From Sanguinoderma infundibulare (lineage: Eukaryota; Basidiomycota; Agaricomycetes; Polyporales; Polyporaceae): DNA of 64,000 nt. The notes under the pieces are model-generated. The model made no database searches. It saw only the letters and a program-made list of their open reading frames with translations, and was not told where the DNA came from. Numbering within the stretch: the first letter of the stretch is position 1; every line of letters starts with the position of its first letter. Below, one piece after another: positions 11,175-22,236 of the stretch. The stretch lies in assembly GCA_032821775.1 (NCBI GenBank), contig JAVLRN010000001.1, forward strand, positions 3,472,001-3,536,000, written 5' to 3'. The position numbers and the translations under genes were made by a program.

Positions 11175-11837
11175 ATGCTCGCCAAGTCTCCCCTTGCATT
11201 TGCCTTCTGCCCTCTGCTTGTCTTCGCTGTCACCACAATGGCCGCAGTCGTGCTTGAGGAGAGGAACTGTGGGCACCAATGCTTGCCTTTTTGACGACGA
11301 CACACACTGACGCACAGCACCCCAGTCATTGACGACTTTACCTCCGCAGGTATGCGCATTCGACGTGAATAGAATGCATGGCTGAAGCCTGATACCGCCT
11401 TGTAGTCGGCAGCATCCCAATGGGCACTTCGGGCGGCCTCGAACACCTCGGGAGTGCGTTGACTGGTACGTCCCCCGCCTGAAAATCGACAGCAACGCTG
11501 GCCACTGACCCCGTTCGTTCATTGCCTGCTTAGCCGTCGCAGCGCACGAATTCACCGTTCTCACTGCGGACGACGGTCATGCCCCCTCGTTGGCCGTCAG
11601 CGTGGAAGAGATTGCTACGTCGATCGCTGGGACGCTACACACGATCTCGACTCCCGACGTCGGGAAGGCAATGTATGTCCCCCCCCCGCACGCCGTCATA
11701 CTGGATACGCTGCGTACTGACGATGGTATAGCAATGGGGCCCTTGGCCTGCGGGCCGTTTCGATTCCGGGACCTCTGCTCGGTGGTTTCTTGACTGCTGT
11801 TGTGAGCATGACCTTGGGTGCCTTCATGATATTTTAG
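11175..11837 (+). CDS. Small secreted GPI-anchored protein, 140 aa, unknown function
   Basis: No family recognised. Five exons fit one frame: 11175-11268, 11326-11349, 11406-11465, 11534-11672, 11732-11837, with four introns of 56-68 nt and GT..AG ends. The product begins with a signal peptide (MLAKSPLAFAFCPLLVFAVT...). A short Ala/Ser/Gly/Thr-rich body follows (VGSIPMGTSGGLEHLGSALT, then AVAAHEFTVLTADDGHAPSL). It ends ...GKAINGALGL, then a hydrophobic stretch of about 25 residues (IPGPLLGGFLTAVVSMTLGAFMIF) and stop. Signal peptide, small residues at the presumed attachment site and a hydrophobic C-terminus without a basic tail are the pattern of GPI-anchored fungal wall proteins. A TATA-like element about 80 nt upstream supports this start. 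Exons are short, so the gene is easy for automatic annotation to miss. The model is inferred only from splice signals and protein logic. Confidence 0.68.
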
Positions 11838-11974
11838 ACGTCTCGCTGGTTAACTCTTGGACAATTGGTAACGAATACATAGTGCTATGGATTGGGATGA
11901 TATTAGTGGTCACTTTATCAGGTGCATTCAACTGATAAGCACAATGTACTTATTCAGTTCCCATATGTAGACAT

Positions 11975-12079
11975 GGTGAGATGGCCGAGCGGTCTAAGGC
12001 GCCAGACTAAGGCAGTGGGATTTCAACCTCTGCGGAAATCTGGTCCGAAAGGGCGTGGGTTCGAATCCCACTCTCATCA
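11975..12079 (+). tRNA. tRNA-Leu (anticodon AAG), intron-containing
   Basis: The 7-bp acceptor stem (GGTGAGA with TCTCATC, one G-U pair) encloses a leucine-type D arm (GGCCGAGCGGTCTAAGGC) and an anticodon stem CCAGA/TCTGG with loop C-T-A-A-G-G. The cloverleaf continues with a long variable arm and the T arm GTGGGTTCGAATCCCAC. An intron of roughly 25 nt sits one base after the anticodon, the standard position in nuclear tRNAs. A TTTT terminator follows immediately (12081). The CCA end is not encoded, as expected. Confidence 0.92.
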
Positions 12080-12428
12080 CTTTTGTCACAGGACGCTCTA
12101 TTTTGGCACGTGATAGCAGTTCGGCCCGATTGGGAAGGTGACCTCATCACATTCAAAATTATTGAACGACGAATGTTATAATATGACTTGAAGGGCGCAT
12201 CATACCAATGCAGACTGTTATAGAATTTGCCAAAAAAAATGCCAACTTTACTTCAGGACCGGCTCGGTCCCTAGGACTAAGTTTCACGTGTACCGCACAA
12301 ACGTGACCCCCCATGGCCGACGAACCGAGTCACCAACGTCAAGGACCTCGAACCCCGGAACGAAGCGATGCACGAGCGAATGCCAAAATGTTCGAAGAGT
12401 GTCTGTCGTTGAAAGTACAAAAACAAGA
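12080..12428. other. Short intergenic stretch, no gene seen
   Basis: AT-richer DNA between the tRNA terminator and the RAD5 stop codon. It presumably holds the RAD5 3' UTR. Nothing else recognised. Confidence 0.5.
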
Positions 12429-15400
12429 TCAATCCACTCGATCATCGTCTCCGAACATGATCTTGAGGTTCTCAATGCTCTCCGGGTCGGTGTCTCGCTT
12501 GCCCTTGAACGCCTCCTTGACGATCGCGGTTTTTCGTTTCTGAATCTGGAGAATGCGCCCTTCGATGGTTCCGGACACCTGACAATATCGCAATGCACGC
12601 TAGCGTGAGGTCGCGACCCGAACGACGATCGGCGAAGTGAACTTACGATGAAGTGCGTCACATAGACCGTCCGCTCCTGACCGATTCGGTGAACTCGATC
12701 GATGGCTGGGGTGAAACGGTCAGCGTCGAGCTTGCAACAATGCATGCATGTTCGTGCATACCTTGGTTCTCCGTAGCGGCGTTCCACCAACAATCCATCT
12801 GGCGTTAGTCAGCAAACGATCTCCACCAGTACGTTGTGCGGACGACGCACCATGAAAACATGTGTAGCGTTCGTCAGCTGTAGTATGCAAACGTTAGCAT
12901 CATGCTGTCCAAAAGAGCAGCCAGGAGCATACATTCAACCCGACGCCACCGGCTTTCAGACTGATGATGAGAACCTTGGCGTCGCGTGAAGGAGCCTTGA
13001 ATCCAGACACGGCTTCATTGCGCTTCTTGATGTCCATCGAGCCATCGAAGCGGAACCACGGAATGTCCTCACGCTCCAAAACGGCCTGGATCAAGTCCAG
13101 AAAGGAAGTGAATTGAGAAAACACTACCGCCCGGAAGCACGGGTCTTGGCCTCTCAGTCGACCTACGCAACTGTAAGTAAGGGAAGAGGTATGCAGGGAA
13201 AAAAAGGAACCCACGGAGATGCTGAACGAGGGCCTCGAGCTTCGTCGATGATCGGAAGTTGTTCCGACGGAGGGTCACCGTGGGTGCAGAAGCCTGCTGA
13301 GGATCGCTGGACCCCTCGTTACTGTTCTGCCGCGAGCGGACAATCTCGAGCAGATCGCTCTCCTGGATGAGACATCAGTGCGACGATCATGAGATGGATA
13401 TAGCGAGACTCGCCTTGACCGGCCCCTTGCTGCACGTCGGACACTTGCCATCCTCGCCCTTCTCCCTGCACTTTTCGATGAACGCGATGATGCAGTCCTT
13501 GCAGCTGCAAACCGGGTCAAGCCACCGACTCATCCACCAACGCAGAGGCCACGCACCATTGATGCATACACTCGGGTAAGATCGTAGGCGTCTCCATCAC
13601 GTCGAAGCAGATGGGACACTCAGCGTTCTCCTCCTGGCCTAGGTTCGACAGGACACCTTCCGCGTAAACTTTGCTATCACCCACGACGTTCTCGCCCTCG
13701 CCGAAACGCTCGATCAGCTCCTTGACATCGATCGTGCCGCTACTGTTCGAAGACTTTGGAGCGGGGCCGCCGTTGCTGGACGAAAGGACGAGGTTAGGGT
13801 GGAGGACGGCACGGCGTAGTCTGCCCAGCCCACGGGTTCAGTTCTCTGAGTTAAAACAATCGCAAGCACAGGAACACTGACCGCATGAGCATCGCGAGAA
13901 TGTGGGTGTAGTTCTTGCTGACGAGACCCTTCTCGGTGAGGTGCTGGAAGTCCTTCTTGGCATCCGAGTACAGCGAGTCGTAGATCTTGCGTTCCAGAGG
14001 AGAGAACTCTAGCTTCTCTATCGTGACCTGAGGAGATGAGTTAGTATCTGGGCTGCTTGGCTCGATGCAGCATGGCGGGCGCGGAATTCGTACCTCTTTG
14101 GGTGGCAGCTCGACGATCCGTTTTCCATCAGAGTCAAGCATGTCCTTTTCACGGCGCAACAGTACGCTTTCGAGAATAATTTGGACGACCTCCACAGCCT
14201 TACGATCACGAGCAAGGAATGGTAGCGTGATGAACCTGTATGAACGTCAGGACGTGGCACATGGTTGGGGAAAGTTAGCGCCTACGAGCGGAAGAACGTA
14301 TAGTTCGACCATGGCGTGAAGTTCAAGAACTTCCTATAGTGATGTGAGAAATCAGTCGATGAGCAGAGTCCAGTTTATAGGCGAGGGACGCACAAGAGGG
14401 AGTAGAGATCTTCTAAGCGGTTGACAATCGGCGTTCCAGTTACTGCCCATCTCCGCCGGGCACGCAGGGCACACACCGCTTTCGCAGTCTTGCTCGTCCG
14501 TGACTTGCAGTGATGCGCCTCGTCGAGAACCACACCTAGATTCAGGATCAGAGTGGCAAGGTAAGTGAAGCATCCACCACTTACGGAGCCATTCGACTAT
14601 TTGATGATCATCGTAAGTCTCAAAGCGTGCTTGTAGATGCCCGATGGAGATACATACCTTCGAACACTGACGACGGCATCTTCTCGTGCTTCGCATGCTC
14701 CGACACCAAAGTCCCATATGAAGTGATGACAACATCTGTCGCGCCCTCCCCGTCGACTGCAGCGTCAAGATCTAGCCTGTTCGTGCCATGCCAAACGAGC
14801 ACCTTCAACGTGTCCGCTTTACTCGACCGTTGCAATTCCTCCGCCCATTGCGAAAGCAGGGAAGTCGGAGCAACGATCAGAGTCGCTGATGGGCCCTTCC
14901 GCTGCTGCGGTGGAGGCTTCTGTACGACGCGGAAGGCGTTGTTTAGCCTGAGCTGCTTGGCTCGGGACGAGCTTGCGATGTTGTCGGCGGGTTCTTCCGG
15001 TTCGCGTGCGGTTTGGATGAGGGCGGAGAGCATGATGGTCTTGCCCATGCCCACTGTTACGGGTGTTAGCCAAATTATGCCGATCGGAAGAACTTACGTA
15101 CTTACTCTCTGATACAGAACGGGGCAGTGGAAGACGACGAAGTTAGCAAGAAACTAGCTTTACACCATGAATCATCATCGGCGTCTTACCGTCTCTGCAC
15201 CAAGGGCAACGGTCAAAATGAGGACACAACAAGGACAACAGGAAACGGGACACTCACGCGAGAATTCCGCCTTTGCATTTCCGCTCCGCTTTCGGGAAGT
15301 CAAGACTCAGCTCTCCCGAGTACTCATTAAAGTAGAACGACCGTTCGTCGGCGGTGAGGTCCATTATCTCGTCATTCGGGTCGAGAGGGAATACGTATCT

Positions 15401-16988
15401 GCCGGCCCATAAGCGCGCCTCTTGCTGAAGAAATAGGCAGAATCTTACTCTTTCCATAGAGGATGCATTGACTTAGCTTCACGTGCGGAAGTAGCTCCTG
15501 TCTCGATAGAATGCATCCACCTTACGATGCTTGAGAAACTGGGACGATAGAACACAACGGCATGACGTACAAGAGTGCTTGCTTCTGATAACCACGCAAC
15601 TTCAACGTGAATGAATCAGCGGGTTCCAGCTCGCCCATCTGACTGTCGTTCTGCTGTGCTCTGTAGACTTACTCAGTACCAATCTCGTTCAAAATCGAAC
15701 CGCGCTTACTTCTTGTATATAAGGTTGATTTGCTCCTCGGTGATATCGCCCTCATCTTCATCCTCTCCGTTGCCGGATTGCGTCTGTTTCACAGACACAG
15801 AGGGTTGTTGTGTTAGCACCTCGAGGTCGTGTTGATCTAGCTTGCTGCCAAGCCCGCTGGTCGACCCGTTGCCCTTGCGCGGTTTCAAGCTGATACGCTT
15901 GAAGAGGCTGATGAGCGACCGCTTTCGTTCTCGTAGGATCTGCTCAGCTTCTGTCTCTTGACCCTCATTGAACATGACCTTGGCTTTGTCTTCAGAGGAA
16001 TAAGCAGGCGTACGGAACGCGCTCGGCTTCATGTATACAGATAGCGAAAGGATCAAATCAGCGCCCGTCGCGAGCTTCGCGGGGCAATCGACCACTGTGC
16101 ACTTCCGGAATTCAACAATATCTGCCTCCGGTCTGAGCACTCTTGATACATATATGCGCAGAAAACTTGCCTAGATCAAGCAGTCGCGAAACCCATGCGG
16201 CAATCTCCTGCGGTAATCGCCCAAACTCTGGAGAAACCGTCACTCGAATATACACCGCATACACCGCATATAAGCATACCAAAACCCCTGGTATTCGTTA
16301 CTCGGACCACGGAATCCGGTTTCTTCTTCGCTGCGGGTTTCGCAGGCGCCGGTTTGAACATGGTAGCGATGGTAAGTTGTTTCTTGCCGTCAGCTCCCTT
16401 CTTTGCGGATTTCTTCGGAGGCGGTGGTGGAGGCTTATCGATTACTTCACGTTCGATGAGTATCTCGTCACCAGGTTTGATGTAACCAGTGCCCTTCACA
16501 GTGCTCCAGGCGTTGTCGACGAGGAAGTATCCGAGATACATCGAACTAGATTCTGAGGGTGGTGCTTGTACAGCGGGCGAAAGTTTTCGCTTTTTCGGAG
16601 GCGGGCCTTCGGGTTTTGTAGGCTTTGCATGCTCCTCGTCGGGAATCGGGTCGGGAGACGAGGTCCTCTTCCTGTCGTCTGGTGAAGAGGCACCACTGGA
16701 AACGCTCGAAGCACGGGGCACGTCTACGAACTCTGGCATCTCCACATCGAACTCCAAGCCCGTATCGTCTTCGACATCCAGTATTGAAGGAGGAGTCCTT
16801 GTCTTGTAGTTCGTGGGCTCTTCGTCATCGCTGTCGTCAAAGAATAGAGGCCTTCGCGTGGGAAGTTGTGTCGCGGTCGCGTTCTGGGAGGGCTTGAAAG
16901 GAGCCTCCCGAGGAGGAGATTGCGGGTCGTTCATGTCTTCGTCATCTGAGCCAGCAAAGAACATTGGTCTCTCGGCGTCGGTAGCCAT
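12429..16988 (-). CDS. RAD5: RAD5-type SNF2 helicase / RING E3 ubiquitin ligase
   Basis: DNA translocase and ubiquitin ligase of post-replication repair; the family K63-polyubiquitinates PCNA with Ubc13-Mms2 and regresses stalled forks. The gene has many 50-70 nt introns. In order on the minus strand: an acidic Ser/Pro N-terminus ([19 protein letters not shown]), a HIRAN domain (about 16540-16300, [11 protein letters not shown]...[12 protein letters not shown]), a middle region (16140-15706), Walker A GMGKTIM (near 15050), VLDEAHH (about 14530) and [19 protein letters not shown]3HC4 RING (CPICFDVM...CMHQW...C...CPTC, about 13650-13440) is inserted inside the helicase, then the C-terminal helicase lobe ([29 protein letters not shown]) ending [17 protein letters not shown] insertion and helicase together distinguish RAD5/HLTF from RAD16. 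The start is the first ATG of the acidic frame; 229 nt separate it from divergent CCT7. Confidence 0.95.
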
Positions 16989-17217
16989 TCGTGAAGCAAA
17001 GCGGAGGGTATGGGGAGGAGGATCGTGAGACGCGACTGGACGCGTCAATACCAGCCACCGACGCGGCCCCGACACGTCAACAGGAGCAAACACAGAGTCA
17101 TTCTAAGATAGGCATCATCTTCCCACGATTAACCCAGCATACTTGCGATTAATGCCATCTAAGATTCACTAGCACACTCCTGCATCCATCCTCGTTTTTC
17201 CTCTTCGTCTCACCAAA
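16989..17217. promoter_or_regulatory. Shared divergent promoter of RAD5 and CCT7
   Basis: Only 229 nt lie between the two start codons, so both promoters must fit here. A pyrimidine-rich stretch (ctcgtttttcctcttcgtctcacc) directly precedes the CCT7 ATG, as in many strongly expressed fungal genes. Confidence 0.5.
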
Positions 17218-19175
17218 ATGCAGCGAGGTCTGCCCATGGTATGTCACCGTTTTTGTGCATGGAATATCAGCTAACATTGTGTGCAGCAACCCACCGTGGT
17301 CCTCCTCAAGGAGGGCACGGACACCTCCCAAGGAAAGCCCCAGCTTCTCTCAAACATCTCCGCTTGTCTTGCGATCGCGGAAACCCTTGCTAGTACTCTC
17401 GGTCCTCGCGGAATGGACAAGTTGATCGTCAACGAGCGTGGAGAGGCTCAGATCACGAACGATGGCGCGACCATCCTCAAGCTCTTGGACATCGTCCACC
17501 CTGCCGCCCGTACACTCGTCGACATCGCTCGGGCTCAAGATGCCGAGGTCGGGGATGGCACGACGAGTGTTGTACTATTGGCTGCGCGACTACTGAAGGA
17601 GGTCCGTGGATACATCGAGGAGGGTGTTAGCCCGCACATCATCATGAAGGGTTTTAGGAAAGCGGCGGAACTGGTAAGTGCATGCTCTGAGTAACCGGCT
17701 CGTCCCCTCATTTCTTTCCAGGCAGTAGGGCACATCGAGTCCGTTCAGATCACCGTCGACAAGTCAAATCCTGAGTGCGTTCCATGTTCTTGATTCTCCT
17801 TGAGCTCCTTTTAAGTTCCATCGCAGACAATTCCGCTCTCTCCTCCTCAAATGCGCGTCCACATCCATGTCATCCAAGCTCATTCACTCAGAAAAGCCCT
17901 TCTTTTCGAACATGGTCGTGGACGCCGTCCAGTGTCTTGACCAGGACGAGCTGAACGAGAACCTCATCGGCGTCAAGAAGATCCCGGGCGGTGGCATGCA
18001 GGACTCCCTCCTCGTTCGCGGCGTCGCTTTCAAAAAGACGTTCACGTACGCCGGTGCCGAGCAACAACCAAAATCTTTCCGCGATCCTCTCATCGTCAGT
18101 CTGAACGTCGAGCTCGAGCTGAAGGCGGAGAAGGACAACGCCGAGGTCCGGGTAGAGCACGTATCAGACTACCAAGCGATCGTCGATGCCGAATGGGAGA
18201 TCATCTACCGCAAGTTGGAGGCCATCGAGAAGACGGGTGCGAAGGTCGTTCTCAGCAAGCTTCCGATTGGTGATCTTGCGACGCAGTGGTTCGCGGACCG
18301 GGATATCTTCTGTGCGGGCCGCGTACCTGCGGATGATCTCCAGCGCGTCGTCCAGGCGGTTGGTGGCTCAGTCCAGTCCACTTGCTCCGACATCAAGCGC
18401 GAGCACCTGGGGACTTGTGGCTCGTTCGAGGAGAAGCAGATCGGTGGCGAGCGCTACAACTTGTTCACCAAATGTCCGAAAGCCAAGACATGTACCCTTG
18501 TGCTTCGCGGTGGTGCCGAGCAGTTTATCGAGGAGGTCGGGAGGAGTTTGCACGATGCCATCATGGTAGTGAAGCGGGCGGTCAAGAACGGCGACATCGT
18601 CGCGGGGGGAGGCGCCATCGAGGTACGTGCATTCAACTAGGCACAACCAAGCCGGATTTGGCTGACAGGATTTTCCGCCCCTGGAACCTAGCTGGACATT
18701 GCGTCCAGTATCCGCCAACATGCCTTGTCCATCCCGGGCAAGCTCCAGATGGTCATGGTTGCGTTCGCGAAGGCACTGGAAGTTATTCCCCGGCAAATCT
18801 GTGACAACGCAGGTCTGGACTCGACCGACATTTTGAACAAGCTGCGCGTGAAGCACGCGAACGGCGAGAAGTGGTTTGGCGTTGACGTTGACGGTGCCGA
18901 GGGCATTCGCAACAACCTCGACGCGTTCGTATGGGAGCCGAGTTTGGTGAAGGTGAACGCAATAAACAGTGCGACGGAGGCGGCGTGCTTGATCTTGAGC
19001 GTCGACGAGACTGTACGGGCACCACAAAGCGAAGGAGTGAGTGCACATGAAATTCCGCAGAGGCCGAACGTCGCTGATGCCGAGTTAACGACAGCAAAAC
19101 CCAGGACCTAGGGCTCCTCCGGGCGCCGCACAGCGCGCCCTTCGAGGCAGGGGCCGTGGGATGCCGAGGCGGTGA
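17218..19175 (+). CDS. CCT7: T-complex protein 1 subunit eta (CCT7)
   Basis: One of eight subunits of the cytosolic chaperonin TRiC/CCT, which folds actin, tubulin and WD-repeat proteins using ATP. Exons 17218-17238, 17287-17673, 17722-17774, 17827-18622, 18692-19036, 19095-19175. The N-terminal signature [17 protein letters not shown] identifies the eta subunit. Group II chaperonin motifs follow: [53 protein letters not shown], and GGGAIE near the C-terminal equatorial domain. The last intron (GTGAGT at 19037 to AG at 19094) matters: reading through it gives an odd tail, while splicing gives a Gly/Pro/Arg tail ending [10 protein letters not shown], the usual fungal CCT7 C-terminus. A mini first exon (MQRGLPM) is also typical of conserved genes here. 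Divergent from RAD5. Confidence 0.96.
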
Positions 19176-19585
19176 GGGAATAGAAAGGTACAATTGCGAA
19201 ATGTGTAGACATACCGATAACATTCCTCTGCGGACGATTGAACGTTTTGACGTTGCGTTTCAACTGGCTGGTAGCGATTGGGGCGATGCGTTGGGATGAT
19301 AAGGTCACGCGCAGCAGGGCGAATAGCGAAATGCTGCGTGGAAAACGAGTCGTCGATTGGTAGCGCTTCGGCGGGGGAGGGCATGTCGCCATCGCGTGAT
19401 GTAACGCGCAATACTGACCTTCGCTTGCGTGGGGCACTAATACCCACCGCACTGATGCCATCCACCCAGGTCCTTGCCTACTCTGCGGAATATACGGTTA
19501 AGCGGACGCGCTGCTATAAAGATAGGCGGGAGAAGCATGGCTCGAATTGCGCCTCCAGGTCTTCAGGCTTTGGGTCCCCTTCGTC
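19176..19585. other. Intergenic, no gene seen
   Basis: 410 nt between the CCT7 stop and the MFS start. Antisense open frames here have no family features. It presumably holds the CCT7 3' UTR and the MFS promoter. Confidence 0.5.
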
Positions 19586-21992
19586 ATGTCCACGGTACCA
19601 ACCAAGCCGCTGTACACCAAGTCCGACTCCGACTCGGGCTCGGTCAGCAAGGGCACGTTCAGCCCGTCGGATAGCGTCCTCGAAGTCCCAACCGAGGGCC
19701 CGTCTGCGGCGCTCAAGGAGACGCGCTCATTCTGGCGCAAGCCGAAACACGAATTGGACAGCATCGCGACTCAGCCCTCAGTCTTCGACGACCCCGCGAC
19801 ACTAGAGATCTACCGCCCCCCAGCAGTCTGGGAGAACGCGCACCGTTTCGAGCCTTCAGCGCGTTGGACATGGCGCGAGGAATACGTGAGTGTCTCGTAT
19901 CTCCCACTCGGGCGTCGTATGCGCGTGCACACTCATCCGACCTTGCTCTGGCAACCAGGCCATCGTCCGCAAGATCGACTGGCTCATCATGCTCTGGGCA
20001 TGCATTATGTTCTTCAGTCTCGACATCGACCGCGCCAACATTTCCCAAGCGAACACGGACAACTTCCTGGGAGACCTCGGGCTTACGACCAATGACTTTA
20101 ACTTGGGCAACACTCTGTTCAAGGTACGCGTTGTAACGCCCCGTATTTTGAGTTCGCTAACAGCATGATTCCGTCTTCATTCAGTTGTGCTTCTTGATCG
20201 CCGAGCTGCCTTCGCAACTGATCTCGAAGCGCGTCGGCCCTGACGTCTGGATTCCTACTCAAGTAGGCAGCTCTCCACGGCGCGAGAGGCATGAGACGCT
20301 CATAATTTCTAGATGGTGCTTTGGAGCTTCGTCTCGGCCGGCCAGTTTTGGCTCAGCGGGAGGGCTAGCTTCCTAGCAACGCGGTGTGTCCTCTCGTTTG
20401 TGGCATGCAGCGTTTACTCAGTTTTGAGGCAGGTGCCTGCTAGGTTTCATGCAGGGAGGGTTCATCCCGGATGTCATCCTCTACCTCTCGTACTTCTACA
20501 CCAAGTCGGAACGTAAGTCCTGCTCCATTGCTGCCTTCTATTCAGTACACTTACGCAGCGGATAGTACCTCTCCGCTTGGCCTGGTTTTGGGTATCGAAC
20601 TACTTGGCTGAGATCGTCGGCGCGCTCATGGCGACCGGTCTTCTGCGCCTGCGTGGCGTCGGTGGCAGAGCGGGCTGGCGGTATCTCTTCCTCATTGAGG
20701 GTATCCTCACCCTCGTCATCGGCATTGCGTCGTTCTTCATGATGCCACCGAGTCCTACGCAGACAAAAGCGTGGTTCCGTCCCAAGGGGTGGTTCACTGA
20801 GCGGTGCGTTGTTTGCTGAGATGGCATCCTTCCCGTGGCTAACACACACCTCTGCAGGGAGGAGATCATCATGATCAATCGCGTGCTCCGGGACGACCCG
20901 GCCAAGTCCAATATGCATAACCGCGAGGGGCTTACCGTCAGAAAGATATGGCACATCCTCAAAGACTGGCGCATGTGGCCCATCTACGGGCTGGGTCTCG
21001 TCTTCATGGGTACGATGAGCGATCATCAGCAAACCTCCAACACTGACTGACTCGTATCATTTAGTTCCGGTTCAGCCGCCTCAGACGTACCTCACGCTCT
21101 CGCTGAGGAACCTCGGTTTCAGCACGACCCAGGCGAACCTCCTCAGCATTCCCGCCACTACGTTGGGCATGATCCTCCTCCTCGTATTCTGTTATCTCTC
21201 CGAAGTCATCAACAGCCGGATCGTCGTCCTGGTCCTATTGCAATTCTGGGCGTTGCCGTTGCTCATCGTACTCTACACCTTCACCGCCGAGACGTCGCAG
21301 TGGGCGTACTTCGCCGTCGTCACCCTCATCGTCGGCTTCCCATACGTGCATCCCGTTCAGGTCGCCTGGGCGTCCACCAACTCTGCCGGTGTCGGCACGC
21401 GGACGGTCTCAGCTTCGGTATACAACATGTTCGTCCAAACCGGTGGTATCATCAGCGTGAGTACTGCTCTCCGTTGCAGCTCGTTGTCTCTGTTGACTGG
21501 CGGCGTCAAACGCTTAGGCGAACATCTACCGGAATGACGACAAGGTACGCCTGACCTCCTTCAATACAGCATGCTCGCATGTGTCACTGACGACTGCGCT
21601 CCACTCTCTAGCCGCTGTGTACGTCTTGCCATGTGAACGACCGAGAAATGGAATGGCGTTGCTAACTTTAGGACAGATAAACGGGGGAACCGGGTGCTCA
21701 TCGGGATCGCCGTCATGAACATCGTTCTCTACGGCTTCACCTGGTTGTTCTATTCTGGCATCAACAAGCGCAGAGACAGGATATGGAACAAGTGGACAGC
21801 GAAGGTAAGGATGGCCCGTTGCCCCTTCATCTTATGCCACAGTCTCACGATACGATGACCCAGGAACAACATGAATATCTGGAGACGACCAAAGACGAGG
21901 TACGTACAGACCATCCCACGACGCCGGTCATAGGACTGATACCGCATCCGATCCAGGGCAACGCGAAGATGAACTTCCGTTTCGTTTATTGA
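19586..21992 (+). CDS. MFS transporter, allantoate permease (Dal5/anion:cation symporter) type, 569 aa
   Basis: Plasma-membrane proton symporter of the Dal5/Seo1/Tna1-like group, which imports small organic anions such as allantoate, ureidosuccinate or vitamins; the exact substrate cannot be read from sequence. Exons: 19586-19885, 19959-20123, 20185-20262, 20313-20383, 20433-20512, 20566-20803, 20858-21009, 21065-21456, 21518-21544, 21612-21618, 21677-21804, 21864-21899, 21957-21992, all in frame. A roughly 125-residue soluble Ser/Pro N-terminus precedes TM1. Family motifs: [47 protein letters not shown], and [17 protein letters not shown] at TM6. The central loop is followed by [10 protein letters not shown] and, near the end, [15 protein letters not shown] with DRIWN. 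Exon 10 is only 7 nt. About 12 membrane segments are visible. Converges on the FAD monooxygenase. Confidence 0.93.
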
Positions 21993-22236
21993 GGTAATTT
22001 GCATTGTAGTTTATACCACAAGCATTGGAACACATAGCAATAGATTCAACCACGGCTCAATTATGTTACATCCCCACGGAAAGGACGGGTTTCCGTGCAT
22101 AGTAGAAGGACATCAACGCCCATGCCGGCACTCGGCTTCTTTCAGTGCTCCAGTGCCTTGCAGTGCCTCGCAGTATTACGCAACACTCCAAAGAATGCAA
22201 CAATATTCGGTCCCACACAGACAGCAATGAGCCGCA

